DNA of 64,000 nucleotides from Arthrobacter ruber (GCF_002954225.1 NZ_PPTH01000017.1:531521-595520), one strand, 5' to 3'. Counted from the first letter of the stretch, positions 32,953-40,959 are shown. Notes: a model not told the origin generated them from the letters alone. Numbers and translations are program-made.

Positions 32953-34204
32953 GGGTGCCTCCCTCGAGGAGCTGAAGGCACAGGCGGCCGCCCTCCACGG
33001 TCCGCGGGCGCTCATCGTGTCCGCGGAGATCGTCACGGTCGGCGGCATCCGCGGCGTCTTCGCGCGCAGGCACTACGAGATCGTGGTCGAGGTCCCGGAC
33101 GACGCACGTCCCGCCGGCGTACGCCCGCGCGGGCGGCGCAGCGCTGTTCCCCAGGCGTCGGGCATCGACGCCCTGCTGCAGCAGGCCGAGCTCGACGAGG
33201 TGCGCCTCGCCGGAAGCACTCCCGCGGGTCCGGGCGGCGCCGGGCCAGGGCAGGGTCCGGCCCGCGCCACGGCGCCGCGTCCGACCGGCGCCGGACGCCG
33301 GGAGGAACCGGTGCCGGCCGCCGTCTCCACCGACTCGGGCCTCTTCGCGGCCCTCATGGACAACCTCACGTTCGCGACGGACCAGGCCCCGGTCGCGCCT
33401 GCCCCGGTCGCGCCTGCCCCGGTCAGGCCTGCCCCGGGTCCGACGGCGCCGGCCCCGCCGGTCGTCGTTCCGAGCGCACCCGTGCAGCCCGTCGTGGTCC
33501 CCGGCACTGTCGTCACCCCCGCCGCCGTCGTGCCCGGACCTCACGTCCAGCCCTCCGCCCCCGACGCCGTCGTCCCGCCCCTCGCCGTGGCCGCCCACGA
33601 CCCGGCGGAGCTGCCGGACCTCGCAGGACACGTCGTCCGGGAGCCTGCGGCACCGGCGGGCGCACCAGCAGTCCTCGGCGCGCCCGGCGACCTCGTGACC
33701 GTCGTGGGTTCGCCCGCTGCTGCCTGGGAGGTGGTGCAGGCGATGGCGGCCGGGTTCCGCGGGGGCGTCCCGTCCGCGGTCGCCGTCGCCGGGGGCGTCA
33801 GCGGCTGGCTCCGGCCGGATGCCCGCAGGATCGAGGACCACCTCGACGCGAACGCCGCCCGTGCCGCCGGGGTGGACGGCGGGCACCCGGTGTTCCTCGC
33901 GGTGGCGTCCGGGGATCCGGTCACGGACAGCCGGCTGCTGCTCGCCCTGCGCCCGGACCAGGTGTGGCTCGCCGTCGATGCCGGACGGAAGGAGGCCGAC
34001 ACCGCGGCGTGGGTGGGCGCACTTCGCAGGAGCATGGAGCGCGCCGGACTCGAACCGGCAGGGCTCGCCGTCGTCGGGCGGGCGGCCACGTCCACCCCGG
34101 ACACCGTGCACGACCTGGGTCTGCCGGTCGGCTGGCAGGACGGCCCCGCCGGACGCACGAGAGCCGCCGGTCGCCGTCGAGCCGAGCCGACCGGGATAGA
34201 GTGA
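32927..34204 (+). CDS. FlhF-like protein lacking the GTPase P-loop
   Basis: 425 residues from GTG 32927. The N-terminal ~60 residues match the FlhF B-domain (FHLEGASLEELKAQAAALHGPRALIVSAEIVTVGGIRGVFARRHYEIVVEV). A long Pro/Ala/Val linker with a 15-bp repeat follows. The C-terminal ~190 residues keep the order of an SRP-type G domain (LVTVVGSPAAAWEVVQAMA, then VWLAVDAGRKEADTAAWVGALRRSMERAGLEPAGLAVVGRA, DLGLPVGW), but the Walker A GxxGxGKT is replaced by VGSPAAAWE. It should not bind GTP in the normal way. It sits in the flhF place between flhA and csrA. Loss of function or a structural role is inferred. Confidence 0.72.
   Translation: MAPQLFHLEGASLEELKAQAAALHGPRALIVSAEIVTVGGIRGVFARRHYEIVVEVPDDARPAGVRPRGRRSAVPQASGIDALLQQAELDEVRLAGSTPAGPGGAGPGQGPARATAPRPTGAGRREEPVPAAVSTDSGLFAALMDNLTFATDQAPVAPAPVAPAPVRPAPGPTAPAPPVVVPSAPVQPVVVPGTVVTPAAVVPGPHVQPSAPDAVVPPLAVAAHDPAELPDLAGHVVREPAAPAGAPAVLGAPGDLVTVVGSPAAAWEVVQAMAAGFRGGVPSAVAVAGGVSGWLRPDARRIEDHLDANAARAAGVDGGHPVFLAVASGDPVTDSRLLLALRPDQVWLAVDAGRKEADTAAWVGALRRSMERAGLEPAGLAVVGRAATSTPDTVHDLGLPVGWQDGPAGRTRAAGRRRAEPTGIE
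33387..33431 (+). repeat. 15-bp tandem repeat inside the flhF-like gene
   Basis: Three copies of CCCCGGTCGCGCCTG (the third with two changes) encode the repeated APVxP units of the linker. Copy number may vary between strains without shifting the frame. Confidence 0.8.
34197..34202 (+). promoter_or_regulatory. -10 box TAGAGT, possible leaderless csrA promoter
   Basis: TAGAGT ends 6 nt before the csrA ATG, inside the end of the flhF-like gene. It matches the leaderless pattern of the housekeeping genes of this window, so csrA may have its own housekeeping promoter in addition to the flagellar operon promoter. No good -35 is visible. Confidence 0.4.
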
Positions 34205-34208
34205 CACG

Positions 34209-34484
34209 ATGCTGGTACTCACGCGAAAGGTCGGCGAGCAGATCCTGATCGGCGACGACATCGTCATCACGGTGCTCGATTCCCGCGGTGACGGCATCCG
34301 CATCGGTATCGATGCGCCACGGGGCGTGAAGATCCAGCGCGAGGAGGTCCTCCGCGCCGTCACGGAAGCCAATCTCGCCGCCGCCGCCGCCGATGCGGCG
34401 GGCGCCGACGCACTGAAGGCACTGCTGCAGTCGGGTGCGGTGGTGTCCACCGAGGCCGCTGCGGACGGGCACCCGGACAGGTAA
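34209..34484 (+). CDS. csrA: Carbon storage / translational regulator CsrA
   Basis: 91 residues. The CsrA core is complete (MLVLTRKVGEQILIGDDIVITVLDSRGDGIRIGIDAPRGVKIQREEV), including the RNA-binding first strand LVLTRK and the REEV segment. A ~30-residue Ala-rich C-terminal helix is longer than in Bacillus CsrA and gives room for the FliW contact. It binds GGA motifs in mRNA leaders and is antagonised by FliW. Candidate targets in this window are the fliC and flgB leaders. It is the last gene of the fliM unit. Confidence 0.96.
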   Translation: MLVLTRKVGEQILIGDDIVITVLDSRGDGIRIGIDAPRGVKIQREEVLRAVTEANLAAAAADAAGADALKALLQSGAVVSTEAAADGHPDR

Positions 34485-34487
34485 CAG

Positions 34488-34511
34488 AGTCCTCGCGCAG
34501 GGGCGAGGACT
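34488..34511 (+). terminator. Terminator after csrA
   Basis: A 9-bp stem (AGTCCTCGC with GCGAGGACT) and a 6-nt loop begin 4 nt after the csrA stop. It ends the fliM-csrA unit; no long T run. Confidence 0.6.
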
Positions 34512-34806
34512 TCCCGGGAGGACGATCGGCCGTTGCCGCCGGACATCCATGGGTTCCAGCCTGGCGCCACCTGTTCAGACCCACACGGAGGTGCCTCGTG
34601 GCTACTGGAGGAGCCGGATTCGACGACGTCCCGTTCGACCTCATCCCGCTGCCGTGCCACTCGCCGAAGGCCGGGCACGACGACGGCCGGTACGCGCGGG
34701 ACGCCCGCACGTACGGGCCGTCACGACATCGCGGACTTCTTCGAGCAGGTCATGGCCCAGGACTCCGAACGGACCCGCCACAACCGCATGCCTCCTGGAC
34801 ATGGAG
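34512..34806. other. Region without a firm gene between csrA and tRNA-Thr
   Basis: A frame opens at GTG 34598 behind a good GGAGGTG site and codes for FDDVPFDLIPLPCHSPKAGHDDGRYARDARTYGPS, then loses its protein-like character near 34722. From there another frame reads HDIADFFEQVMAQDSERTRHN. Neither frame stops before it enters the tRNA on the other strand. This looks like a small gene broken by a frameshift, or like non-coding DNA; I cannot name a function. Confidence 0.25.
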
Positions 34807-34835
34807 AGACCCCGGCGGCGAACCGTCCGGGGTCT
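34807..34835 (-). terminator. Terminator after tRNA-Thr
   Basis: A 9-bp perfect stem (AGACCCCGG with CCGGGGTCT) and an 11-nt loop, 3 nt past the encoded CCA end of the tRNA. It would work in both directions. Confidence 0.65.
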
Positions 34836-34838
34836 TGG

Positions 34839-34914
34839 TGGAGCCTCCTGCCAGAGTCGAACTGGCGACCTTCTCATTACGAGTGAGACGCTCTACCGAC
34901 TGAGCTAAGGAGGC
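34839..34914 (-). tRNA. tRNA-Thr (anticodon CGU)
   Basis: A full 76-nt cloverleaf on the minus strand: acceptor GCCTCCT/AGGAGGC, D-stem GCTC/GAGC, anticodon stem TCTCA/TGAGA with loop CTCGTAA (anticodon CGT, reads ACG), T-arm GCCAG/CTGGC with TTCGACT, discriminator T and an encoded CCA. A strong promoter lies upstream and a hairpin downstream. Confidence 0.96.
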
Positions 34915-34964
34915 AATGCTTCCCGGATCCGGGTTGCACCCGGGGCCGATCCACAAGCTCCAAC

Positions 34965-34992
34965 TTTATAGGAGGGTCCGGCCCGCGGTCAA
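34965..34992 (-). promoter_or_regulatory. Promoter of tRNA-Thr
   Basis: On the minus strand TTGACC, 16-nt spacer, TATAAA. A near-consensus housekeeping promoter 50 nt upstream of the tRNA. Confidence 0.75.
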
Positions 34993-35131
34993 AATGGGGA
35001 AGCGGGACGAGAATTCGCCCGCGGTTCACCCCGTTGCCGCCTCCAGTACGTCCTTCGGTCAGCAGGGCGCCGGATCCTGAGGTCCACCCGCGTCCGGCAT
35101 GGGAACGGGTCTGGCCGGCAAAGGGGACGCC

Positions 35132-35872
35132 ATGACGCAGGACCGCTCATTCTCGCTCGCCGTGATCGACATGGCCGGGACCACCGTGGACGAGGGCGCC
35201 CTGCAGGAAGAGGCCTTCGCGCGAGCACTGGCCTCGCACGGGGTCCATGAGGGCTCCGGCAGCTTCGGCGCCATGACGGCGTATGCGCGACGCACCATGG
35301 GCACGTCCAAGGAGCTCGTCTTCCGCAGCCTCTTCGACGACGTCGCGACGGCCGTGGACGTGAACCGGACGTTCGAGGCTGCGTACGACACCCTGCTGGC
35401 CCGCCACGGTGTCGAACCGATCCCGGGCGCGGAGGACGCGATCCTCGCGCTACGGGAAAGGGGTCTGAAGATCTGCCTGGCCACCGGCTTCGGCCGCCAC
35501 ACGCAGAACATGATCCTGGAGTCCCTCGGCTGGATGGGGCTCGCGGACCTCAGCCTCTGCCCCTCCGACGCGGGACGCGGCCGCCCGTATCCCGACATCA
35601 TCCTGACCGCGGTCCTCGCCCTCGACATCGAGGACGTGCGCTCCGTCCTGGTGGCGGGGGACACCACGTCGGACGTCGTCGCCGGGCAGCGCGCCGGAGC
35701 GGGCGCCGTGATCGGGGTCCTGACGGGAGCGCACTCGGAGGCCGAGCTGCGGCTCGCGGGAGCCGACGCCGTCCTGCCGTCCATGTGCCACCTGCCGCAG
35801 TGGCTCGGCCCCACGCCGGTCGGGGATCAGCAGCGCGTCCCGTCCGCCGGGACCGTCCCGTCGATGAAGTAG
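35132..35872 (+). CDS. Phosphonatase-like HAD hydrolase
   Basis: 246 residues from ATG 35132 with AAAGGGG upstream. HAD motif I is LAVIDMAGTTVDEG (nucleophile Asp, as in phosphonoacetaldehyde hydrolase), motif II is LATGFG, the Lys/Arg region follows, and motif III/IV is VLVAGDTTSDVVAGQRAGAGAVIGVLTG. The DMAGTT start is typical of the phosphonatase-like family often found near phosphonate genes, but none are nearby. The C-terminal 15 codons overlap the converging peptidase gene. Confidence 0.88.
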   Translation: MTQDRSFSLAVIDMAGTTVDEGALQEEAFARALASHGVHEGSGSFGAMTAYARRTMGTSKELVFRSLFDDVATAVDVNRTFEAAYDTLLARHGVEPIPGAEDAILALRERGLKICLATGFGRHTQNMILESLGWMGLADLSLCPSDAGRGRPYPDIILTAVLALDIEDVRSVLVAGDTTSDVVAGQRAGAGAVIGVLTGAHSEAELRLAGADAVLPSMCHLPQWLGPTPVGDQQRVPSAGTVPSMK

Positions 35873-37401
35873 GAGTCGACGAGGTCCAGGATGCAGTCGT
35901 CGGACCGGCCGTAGGCGGTGTGCCCCTCGCCCTCCCAGGTCACGTGCACGCCGGACTCGAGCTGCCCTGCCAGGGCCGTGGACCACTCGTAGGGCGTGGC
36001 GGGGTCCCCCGTGGTGCCGATGACGACGATCGGGGCCGCCCCCGCCGCCTGCCGCGGCGCCGGCTCGCCGGTCGACGGATACTTCCACGGCGCGCAGGTG
36101 ATGCCGCCGTAGGCGAGGAACCGCCCGAAGGTGGGCGACGCCCCGACGAGTTCCTCCTCGTCGGCGCGCATCTGCGCGGGATCGCTCGTCATGGGGTAGT
36201 CGAGGCAGTTCACGGCCAGAAAGGCGGCGGTCGCGTTGCCGACGTATCGGCCGTCCGGCTGGCGTTCGGCGGACAGGTCCGCGAGGAAGAGCATGCTGGT
36301 CGGGTCCCCGGCCAGGGCCGCCCGGACCGCGTCCGTGAGCGTGGGCCAGTTGCCGTTGTCGTAGAGCGGGAGGATGAAACCCTGCACGAACGTCGAGACC
36401 GGGACGAGCCGGCCGTCCGCCGCCGTCGTGGGTTCCCGCTCGACGGCAGCGAACAGGTCCTGGATCTGGCGGACGCCGTCGTCCACGGTTCCCGTGTACG
36501 GGCACTCGGAGCCCTGCTGGCAGGCGGCCACGTACGCGCGAACCGCCCGCTCGAAGCCGCCCGCCTGCCCGAGTGTGATGTCCTCGCTGCTCAGCGACGG
36601 GTCGATCGCGCCGTCGAGCACCAGGCGGCCCACCCGTCCGGGGAAGAGGTCCGCGTAGGCCGCGCCGAGCTGGGTCCCGTAGGAGAAGCCGAGGTAGTTG
36701 AGCTTCTCGTCGCTGACCACCGCGCGCAGGATGTCCATGTCGCGTGCCGCCGACTCGGTGTCCACGAAGCCGAGCAGCTCGCCCGTGCGCTCGGCGCACA
36801 CGTCCGCGTACTCCTGCGCGTCCGCGGTCATGAGCGCCAGCAGCTCGTCCTCGGAGGCGTCGACGGGGTAGGCCTCCTGCCGCGCCTCGTCCTGCTCGGC
36901 GTCGGTGTAGCACTTCACAGCACTGGACCGGTTGACCCCGCGCGGGTCGAACCCGAGGATGTCGTAGTCCTCGCGCAATCGCTCGCTCGTCACGTAGTCG
37001 AGGGACTCCTTGACGATGTTGACGCCGGAGCCCCCGGGGCCGCCGGGGTTCACGAGGATGGTCCCCTGCTCCTCGCCCGTGGCGTCGGAACGGATGGCCG
37101 CGATGTCGATGCTGCCGCGGCCCGGGTCGCTGTAGTCCAGCGGCACCTCAATCGTGGCGCAGGAGAACGAACCCTCGCACTCCTCCCACCGCACCTCCTG
37201 GGTGTAGAAGCCGGTGAGGTCCCCGGGCACTTCACCGATGGCTGCCGGATCGGCGGTCTCCACCCCCGACACGGGACGGTCCGCCTGGCCGGGGGAGAAG
37301 AGCGTGCAGCCGGACAGGCCCAGCATCGCGGCGGCGGACGCCGCGAGCACGGTCAGGGCACGACGGCGGGGCGCCCGTGCGGGGGGCGTTCCAGGGGTCA
37401 T
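35827..37401 (-). CDS. Secreted lipoprotein alpha/beta-hydrolase (tripeptidyl aminopeptidase type)
   Basis: 524 residues. A lipoprotein signal ends in LGLSGC with Cys32 as the lipidation site. The hydrolase fold has the NPGGPGGSG oxyanion segment, the GFDPRGVNRSSAVKC motif, nucleophile Ser in LGFSYGTQLGAAYADLFP, and a TAP-like C-terminal domain (APIVVIGTTGDPATPYEWS with Asp, GEGHTAYG with His). It matches the SlpD/SlpE and Tap family of Actinobacteria, which release N-terminal tripeptides. Its ATG overlaps the holB stop, so it is co-transcribed with tmk-holB. Confidence 0.92.
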   Translation of the reverse strand: MTPGTPPARAPRRRALTVLAASAAAMLGLSGCTLFSPGQADRPVSGVETADPAAIGEVPGDLTGFYTQEVRWEECEGSFSCATIEVPLDYSDPGRGSIDIAAIRSDATGEEQGTILVNPGGPGGSGVNIVKESLDYVTSERLREDYDILGFDPRGVNRSSAVKCYTDAEQDEARQEAYPVDASEDELLALMTADAQEYADVCAERTGELLGFVDTESAARDMDILRAVVSDEKLNYLGFSYGTQLGAAYADLFPGRVGRLVLDGAIDPSLSSEDITLGQAGGFERAVRAYVAACQQGSECPYTGTVDDGVRQIQDLFAAVEREPTTAADGRLVPVSTFVQGFILPLYDNGNWPTLTDAVRAALAGDPTSMLFLADLSAERQPDGRYVGNATAAFLAVNCLDYPMTSDPAQMRADEEELVGASPTFGRFLAYGGITCAPWKYPSTGEPAPRQAAGAAPIVVIGTTGDPATPYEWSTALAGQLESGVHVTWEGEGHTAYGRSDDCILDLVDSYFIDGTVPADGTRC

Positions 37402-38603
37402 CGGTCGAGGTCCTTCCGGGACAGCAGGCTGACGGTCATCGCTTCGATCGCGAGCAGGGGTGACACATTGGTGCTGACGAGCCGCGTGCGGACCTCGTTG
37501 ATCGCCTCGAGGCGCAGCAGGGTGTCCTCGGCGCTCTCGCGCTGGGCGAACTCCTCGAGCTCCGGGCGCAGCGGTTCGTTCACGAGCGGCTGGTCCGCGT
37601 CGGCCTGCAGCATGAGGACGTCGCGGTAGAAGGAGATGAGGTCGGTCAGGGCGCGGTCGAAGTAGTCGTTCTTCGAGCGCTTCGCGCGGCGCGTCTGGTC
37701 CTCCTCGAGGCGCCTGATCTGCGCCCGCATGGACGGCGGCATGGTGCCCGTCTCGGGGGCACCGAGCGTGGCGAGCAGGGCGGCCCGCTCCTCGGCGTCG
37801 CGCTGCTCGAAGGAGCTCTGCGCCTCGGCCTCGGCCAGCTTCACCAAATCGGCCGCGGCGCGCATGGCGCCGGCCACGGAGCGCAGCGTCAGCGGGAGCC
37901 GGACGATCTGGTTGCGCCGCTCCCGGGCGCCCTCGTCCGTGGCCAGGCGCTTCGCGACACCGATGTGGCTCTGGGCGGCCCGCGCGGCCGCTTCAGCCGT
38001 GACGGGATCGATGCCGTCACGGGTCACCAGCAGATCGGCGACGTCCTGCACGGGCGGCAGCCGCAGGCCCACCGAGCGGCAACGGGAGCGGATGGTGATG
38101 AGGACGTCACCCGGGCTCGGCGCACACAGCAGCCAGATGGTGCGCGGCGGCGGCTCCTCGATGGCTTTGAGCAGCACGTTGGTGCTGCGCTCCTGCATGC
38201 GGTCGGCGTCCTCGACGATGATGATGCGCCAGCGGCCCGTGGACGGCTTGTCCTGTGCCTTGCGCACGAGCTCGCGGGCCTCGTCGATGCTGATGGTCAC
38301 CTTCTCGGTGGTGACGTTGGTGAGGTCGGCGTGGGTCCCCGCGAGGACGGTCCGGCAGGCCTTGCACGCACCGCAGCCCCGCTCCGTCAGGGTCTCGCGC
38401 TCGCAGAGCAGCGCGGCGGCGAAGGCCCGCGCGGCGTTGGAGCGGCCGGAACCGGGCGGGCCGGTGAACAGCCAGGCATGCGTGGGAGCGCCGGACTGGG
38501 CGGCGCGACGCAACTGCTCCACCACCTGCTCCTGCCCGCGCAGCTCGGCCCACACGCCGGTGGTGGGCAGGCTGGAGGGGCCGGCGCTCATGTCGGCGCT
38601 CAT
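37398..38603 (-). CDS. holB: DNA polymerase III delta-prime subunit
   Basis: 401 residues from ATG 38603, overlapping the tmk stop; the open frame further up lies in tmk. AAA+ clamp-loader fold: P-loop-like HAWLFTGPPGSGRSNAARAFAAALLC (Arg in place of the Walker Lys, usual for delta-prime), a Cys4 zinc module (CERE...CGACKAC), IIIVEDADRMQERSTNVLLKAIEEPPPRTIWLL and TIRSRCR. It loads the beta clamp. tmk-holB is the common actinobacterial pair. Confidence 0.94.
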   Translation of the reverse strand: MSADMSAGPSSLPTTGVWAELRGQEQVVEQLRRAAQSGAPTHAWLFTGPPGSGRSNAARAFAAALLCERETLTERGCGACKACRTVLAGTHADLTNVTTEKVTISIDEARELVRKAQDKPSTGRWRIIIVEDADRMQERSTNVLLKAIEEPPPRTIWLLCAPSPGDVLITIRSRCRSVGLRLPPVQDVADLLVTRDGIDPVTAEAAARAAQSHIGVAKRLATDEGARERRNQIVRLPLTLRSVAGAMRAAADLVKLAEAEAQSSFEQRDAEERAALLATLGAPETGTMPPSMRAQIRRLEEDQTRRAKRSKNDYFDRALTDLISFYRDVLMLQADADQPLVNEPLRPELEEFAQRESAEDTLLRLEAINEVRTRLVSTNVSPLLAIEAMTVSLLSRKDLDR

Positions 38604-39247
38604 GCGGACCCTCCGGGCAGGGCAGCCACGATGGACCGGTGGAGCTCCTCCGGTGTGCCGGACGCGCCGAGCACCACGTAACGCTCGGGTGCGAGGCGCG
38701 CGAGCTCGAGGAAGGCGTCCCGGATGCCGGCGTGGAAGCCGTCCGGCTCGGACTCGAGGCGGTCCTCGGCGGCCGCCCCCGCGGTACGGCGGCTGCGGCC
38801 CACCGCGGGGTCGACGTCGAGCAGCACGGTGAGGTCGGGAAGGAGACCGTCGGTGGCCCAGACGTTCACGTCGAGGACCGCCTGCGCGCCGAGGCCGCGG
38901 CCGGTCCCCTGGTAGGCGACGGAGGAGTCGATGTAGCGGTCGCACACCACGACGTCGCCGCGCTCCAGGGCGGGCACGATCACCTGCTGCACATGGGCCG
39001 CACGCGAGGCGGCGAACAGAAGGGCCTCGGTGCGGGCGTCGATCTCGCCGTGGCCGTGCTCGAGGACGAGGGAGCGCAGGGTCTCCCCGATCGGGGTACC
39101 GCCTGGTTCGCGCGTACGGACCACTCGACGTCCGCCGGCCTCGAGGGCCCGGCAGAGCAGTGTCGCCTGCGTCGACTTGCCGGCGCCGTCGCCGCCCTCG
39201 AGCGCGATGAAGAGCCCGGGAAGCCCGTGGGGGAGGGGAAAGGTCAC
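38600..39247 (-). CDS. tmk: Thymidylate kinase
   Basis: 215 residues from GTG 39247. The P-loop is FIALEGGDGAGKSTQ, followed by TREPGGTPIGE (DR/EPGG motif), DRYIDSSVAYQGTGRGLG and the lid region. It phosphorylates dTMP to dTDP. The start is leaderless: TAGGCT lies 6 nt upstream. Confidence 0.96.
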   Translation of the reverse strand: MTFPLPHGLPGLFIALEGGDGAGKSTQATLLCRALEAGGRRVVRTREPGGTPIGETLRSLVLEHGHGEIDARTEALLFAASRAAHVQQVIVPALERGDVVVCDRYIDSSVAYQGTGRGLGAQAVLDVNVWATDGLLPDLTVLLDVDPAVGRSRRTAGAAAEDRLESEPDGFHAGIRDAFLELARLAPERYVVLGASGTPEELHRSIVAALPGGSA

Positions 39248-39253
39248 GCGTTC

Positions 39254-39259
39254 AGCCTA
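39254..39259 (-). promoter_or_regulatory. -10 box TAGGCT, leaderless tmk
   Basis: TAGGCT (minus strand), 6 nt, then GTG 39247. Part of a divergent leaderless promoter pair with the gene at 39330. Confidence 0.5.
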
Positions 39260-39317
39260 CCGAGTGGCGGCGACCTTCAGCACTGGTCACACTTGCCGGC
39301 GGCATCGGCTCCGCGGT

Positions 39318-39323
39318 TAGGCT
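39318..39323 (+). promoter_or_regulatory. -10 box TAGGCT, leaderless Cys/Met PLP enzyme gene
   Basis: TAGGCT, 6 nt, then ATG 39330. No Shine-Dalgarno. Confidence 0.5.
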
Positions 39324-39329
39324 CGGGGG

Positions 39330-40511
39330 ATGGCTTCCGTGCGCTCCGACCTCGCCCCCGACACCCTCGCCGTCGCAGCGGGCAGGCCGCCCCGCGAGCA
39401 CGACGCGCCCATCAACCCGCCCCTGGTCCTCACCACGACGTACCACGAGACCCGCGCCCCCGAGCCCGGGGACCGCATCTACGCCCGCGGTTCCAACCCC
39501 ACCTGGGACCCCTTCGAGGAGGCCCTCGCAGCCCTCGAGGGTGCGGACCTGCCGGCCCTCGTCTTCGGCTCGGGCCTCGGAGCCGCCGCGGCCGCACTGT
39601 CCCTCGTCCCCCCGGGCGGTGCCGTGGTCATGCCGCGCCACGCCTACGCCGGGTCGCTCGGCCTCGCCGCCGACCTCGCCGCGCAGGGCCGCTTCGAGCT
39701 GGTGCAGGTGGACATCGCCGACACCGCCGCCGTCCTCGCGGCGCTCACCGCGCTCGCCGCCCGTCTCGACGCCGGCTCCGTGATGCTGTGGCTCGAGAGC
39801 CCCACGAACCCGATGCTCGAGGTCGCCGAGCTGGGCGTCCTCACCGCGGCCGCCCACGCGGCCGGTGCGGTCGTCGTCGCCGACAACACGTTCAACACAC
39901 CCATCGTCCACCGGCCGCTCGAAGCCGGTGCCGACGTCGTCCTGCACTCCGTCACCAAGTGGCTCGCCGGGCATTCCGACGTCGTCCTCGGTGCCCTGGT
40001 GACCTCCGACGCCGGTCTGCGCGAGCGGCTCCTGGCGCACCGGACGCTGTACGGCGCAATCGCGGGACCGTTCGAGGTGTGGCTCGCGCTGCGCGGCCTG
40101 CGTACGCTCGCCCTGCGCATGGAACGGAGCCAGGGGACGGCGGCATCGCTCGCACTGCGTCTCGCGGATCATCCGGCGGTGCGCCGCGTGCGCTACCCGG
40201 GCCTGCCGTCGGACCCCGGCCACGAGCGTGCCGCCGCGCAGTTCAACGGTTTCGGGGGCATCGTCAGCATCGAACTCGACGACGTCGCCACGGCCGACGC
40301 CCTCGTGGCCGCCGTCCGCCTGTGGCTTCCCGCGACCTCGCTCGGCGGTGTGGAATCGCTGATCGAACGACGACGGCGCCAGCCCGCCGAACCGCTCACG
40401 GTGCCCGAGGCGCTCGTGCGTCTGTCGGTCGGCATCGAGAACCCGGAGGACCTGTGGGCGGACCTCGACCAGGCGCTCCGCCGGGCCGCGGGGCGGGACG
40501 GCGGGCTCTGA
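39330..40511 (+). CDS. Cys/Met metabolism PLP enzyme (cystathionine gamma-synthase/lyase type)
   Basis: 393 residues. Family marks: LTTTYH near the N-terminus, YARGSNPTWDPFEEALAALEGA, FGSGLGAAAAAL (PLP phosphate loop), LWLESPTNPMLEV, VADNTFNTPIVHRPLEAGADVVLHSVTKWLAGHSDVVLGA with the PLP Lys in TKWLAGH, and SLGGVESLIERR and RLSVGIENPEDLWADLDQAL. Synthase and lyase cannot be separated by eye. It stands alone, diverging from tmk. Confidence 0.92.
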   Translation: MASVRSDLAPDTLAVAAGRPPREHDAPINPPLVLTTTYHETRAPEPGDRIYARGSNPTWDPFEEALAALEGADLPALVFGSGLGAAAAALSLVPPGGAVVMPRHAYAGSLGLAADLAAQGRFELVQVDIADTAAVLAALTALAARLDAGSVMLWLESPTNPMLEVAELGVLTAAAHAAGAVVVADNTFNTPIVHRPLEAGADVVLHSVTKWLAGHSDVVLGALVTSDAGLRERLLAHRTLYGAIAGPFEVWLALRGLRTLALRMERSQGTAASLALRLADHPAVRRVRYPGLPSDPGHERAAAQFNGFGGIVSIELDDVATADALVAAVRLWLPATSLGGVESLIERRRRQPAEPLTVPEALVRLSVGIENPEDLWADLDQALRRAAGRDGGL

Positions 40512-40595
40512 TCCGGCGCCCCGGCTCGTTCCGCGCCGGGGCGACCCCGACCGGTCGGGACAGGGCCCGCGATGCGGCGCCGAGGGCGGGCCAGC

Positions 40596-40601
40596 TAAGC
40601 T
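40596..40601 (+). promoter_or_regulatory. -10 box TAAGCT, leaderless DUF2516 gene
   Basis: TAAGCT, 6 nt, then GTG 40608. Confidence 0.5.
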
Positions 40602-40607
40602 GGCAGC

Positions 40608-40937
40608 GTGGCTCTCGTATACGCAACCCAGTACTACCTGTACCTCGCGCTCGGCCTGATCGCGCTGGGCATCGAGGTGTGGGCCTTCACCGACTGCGTG
40701 CGGCGTCCCGGAACGGCCTTCGAGGCCGCCTTCAAGCGGACCAAGGGCTTCTGGCTCGCCCTCACCGGAGGCGCCGTCGTCGTGGGCCTGCTGTCCGCCC
40801 TGAGCAGCCGTGGCGGCTTCAACATCTTCCAGCTCGTCGCCATCATCGCCGCCTGCGTGTATCTCGCCGACGTGAAGCCCGCCGTCAGCCAGACCACCGG
40901 TCGCGGCGGCAGCAGCGGACCCTACGGACCCTGGTAG
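40608..40937 (+). CDS. DUF2516 small membrane protein
   Basis: 109 residues with three hydrophobic segments (LYLALGLIALGIEVWAFTDCV; FWLALTGGAVVVGLLSAL; IFQLVAIIAACVYLADV) and a Gly/Ser tail. The WAFTDCVRRP and YLADVKPAV segments are those of the actinobacterial DUF2516 family. The function is unknown. Confidence 0.88.
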   Translation: MALVYATQYYLYLALGLIALGIEVWAFTDCVRRPGTAFEAAFKRTKGFWLALTGGAVVVGLLSALSSRGGFNIFQLVAIIAACVYLADVKPAVSQTTGRGGSSGPYGPW

Positions 40938-40959
40938 ATCGATACCGTCCGTCCGGCTG

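Noticed and set aside
34839..34908. Protein-like ends ARVELATFSLR and LPESNWRPSHYE
   Set aside because: These are the well-known translations of the antisense strand of a tRNA gene and are not coding.
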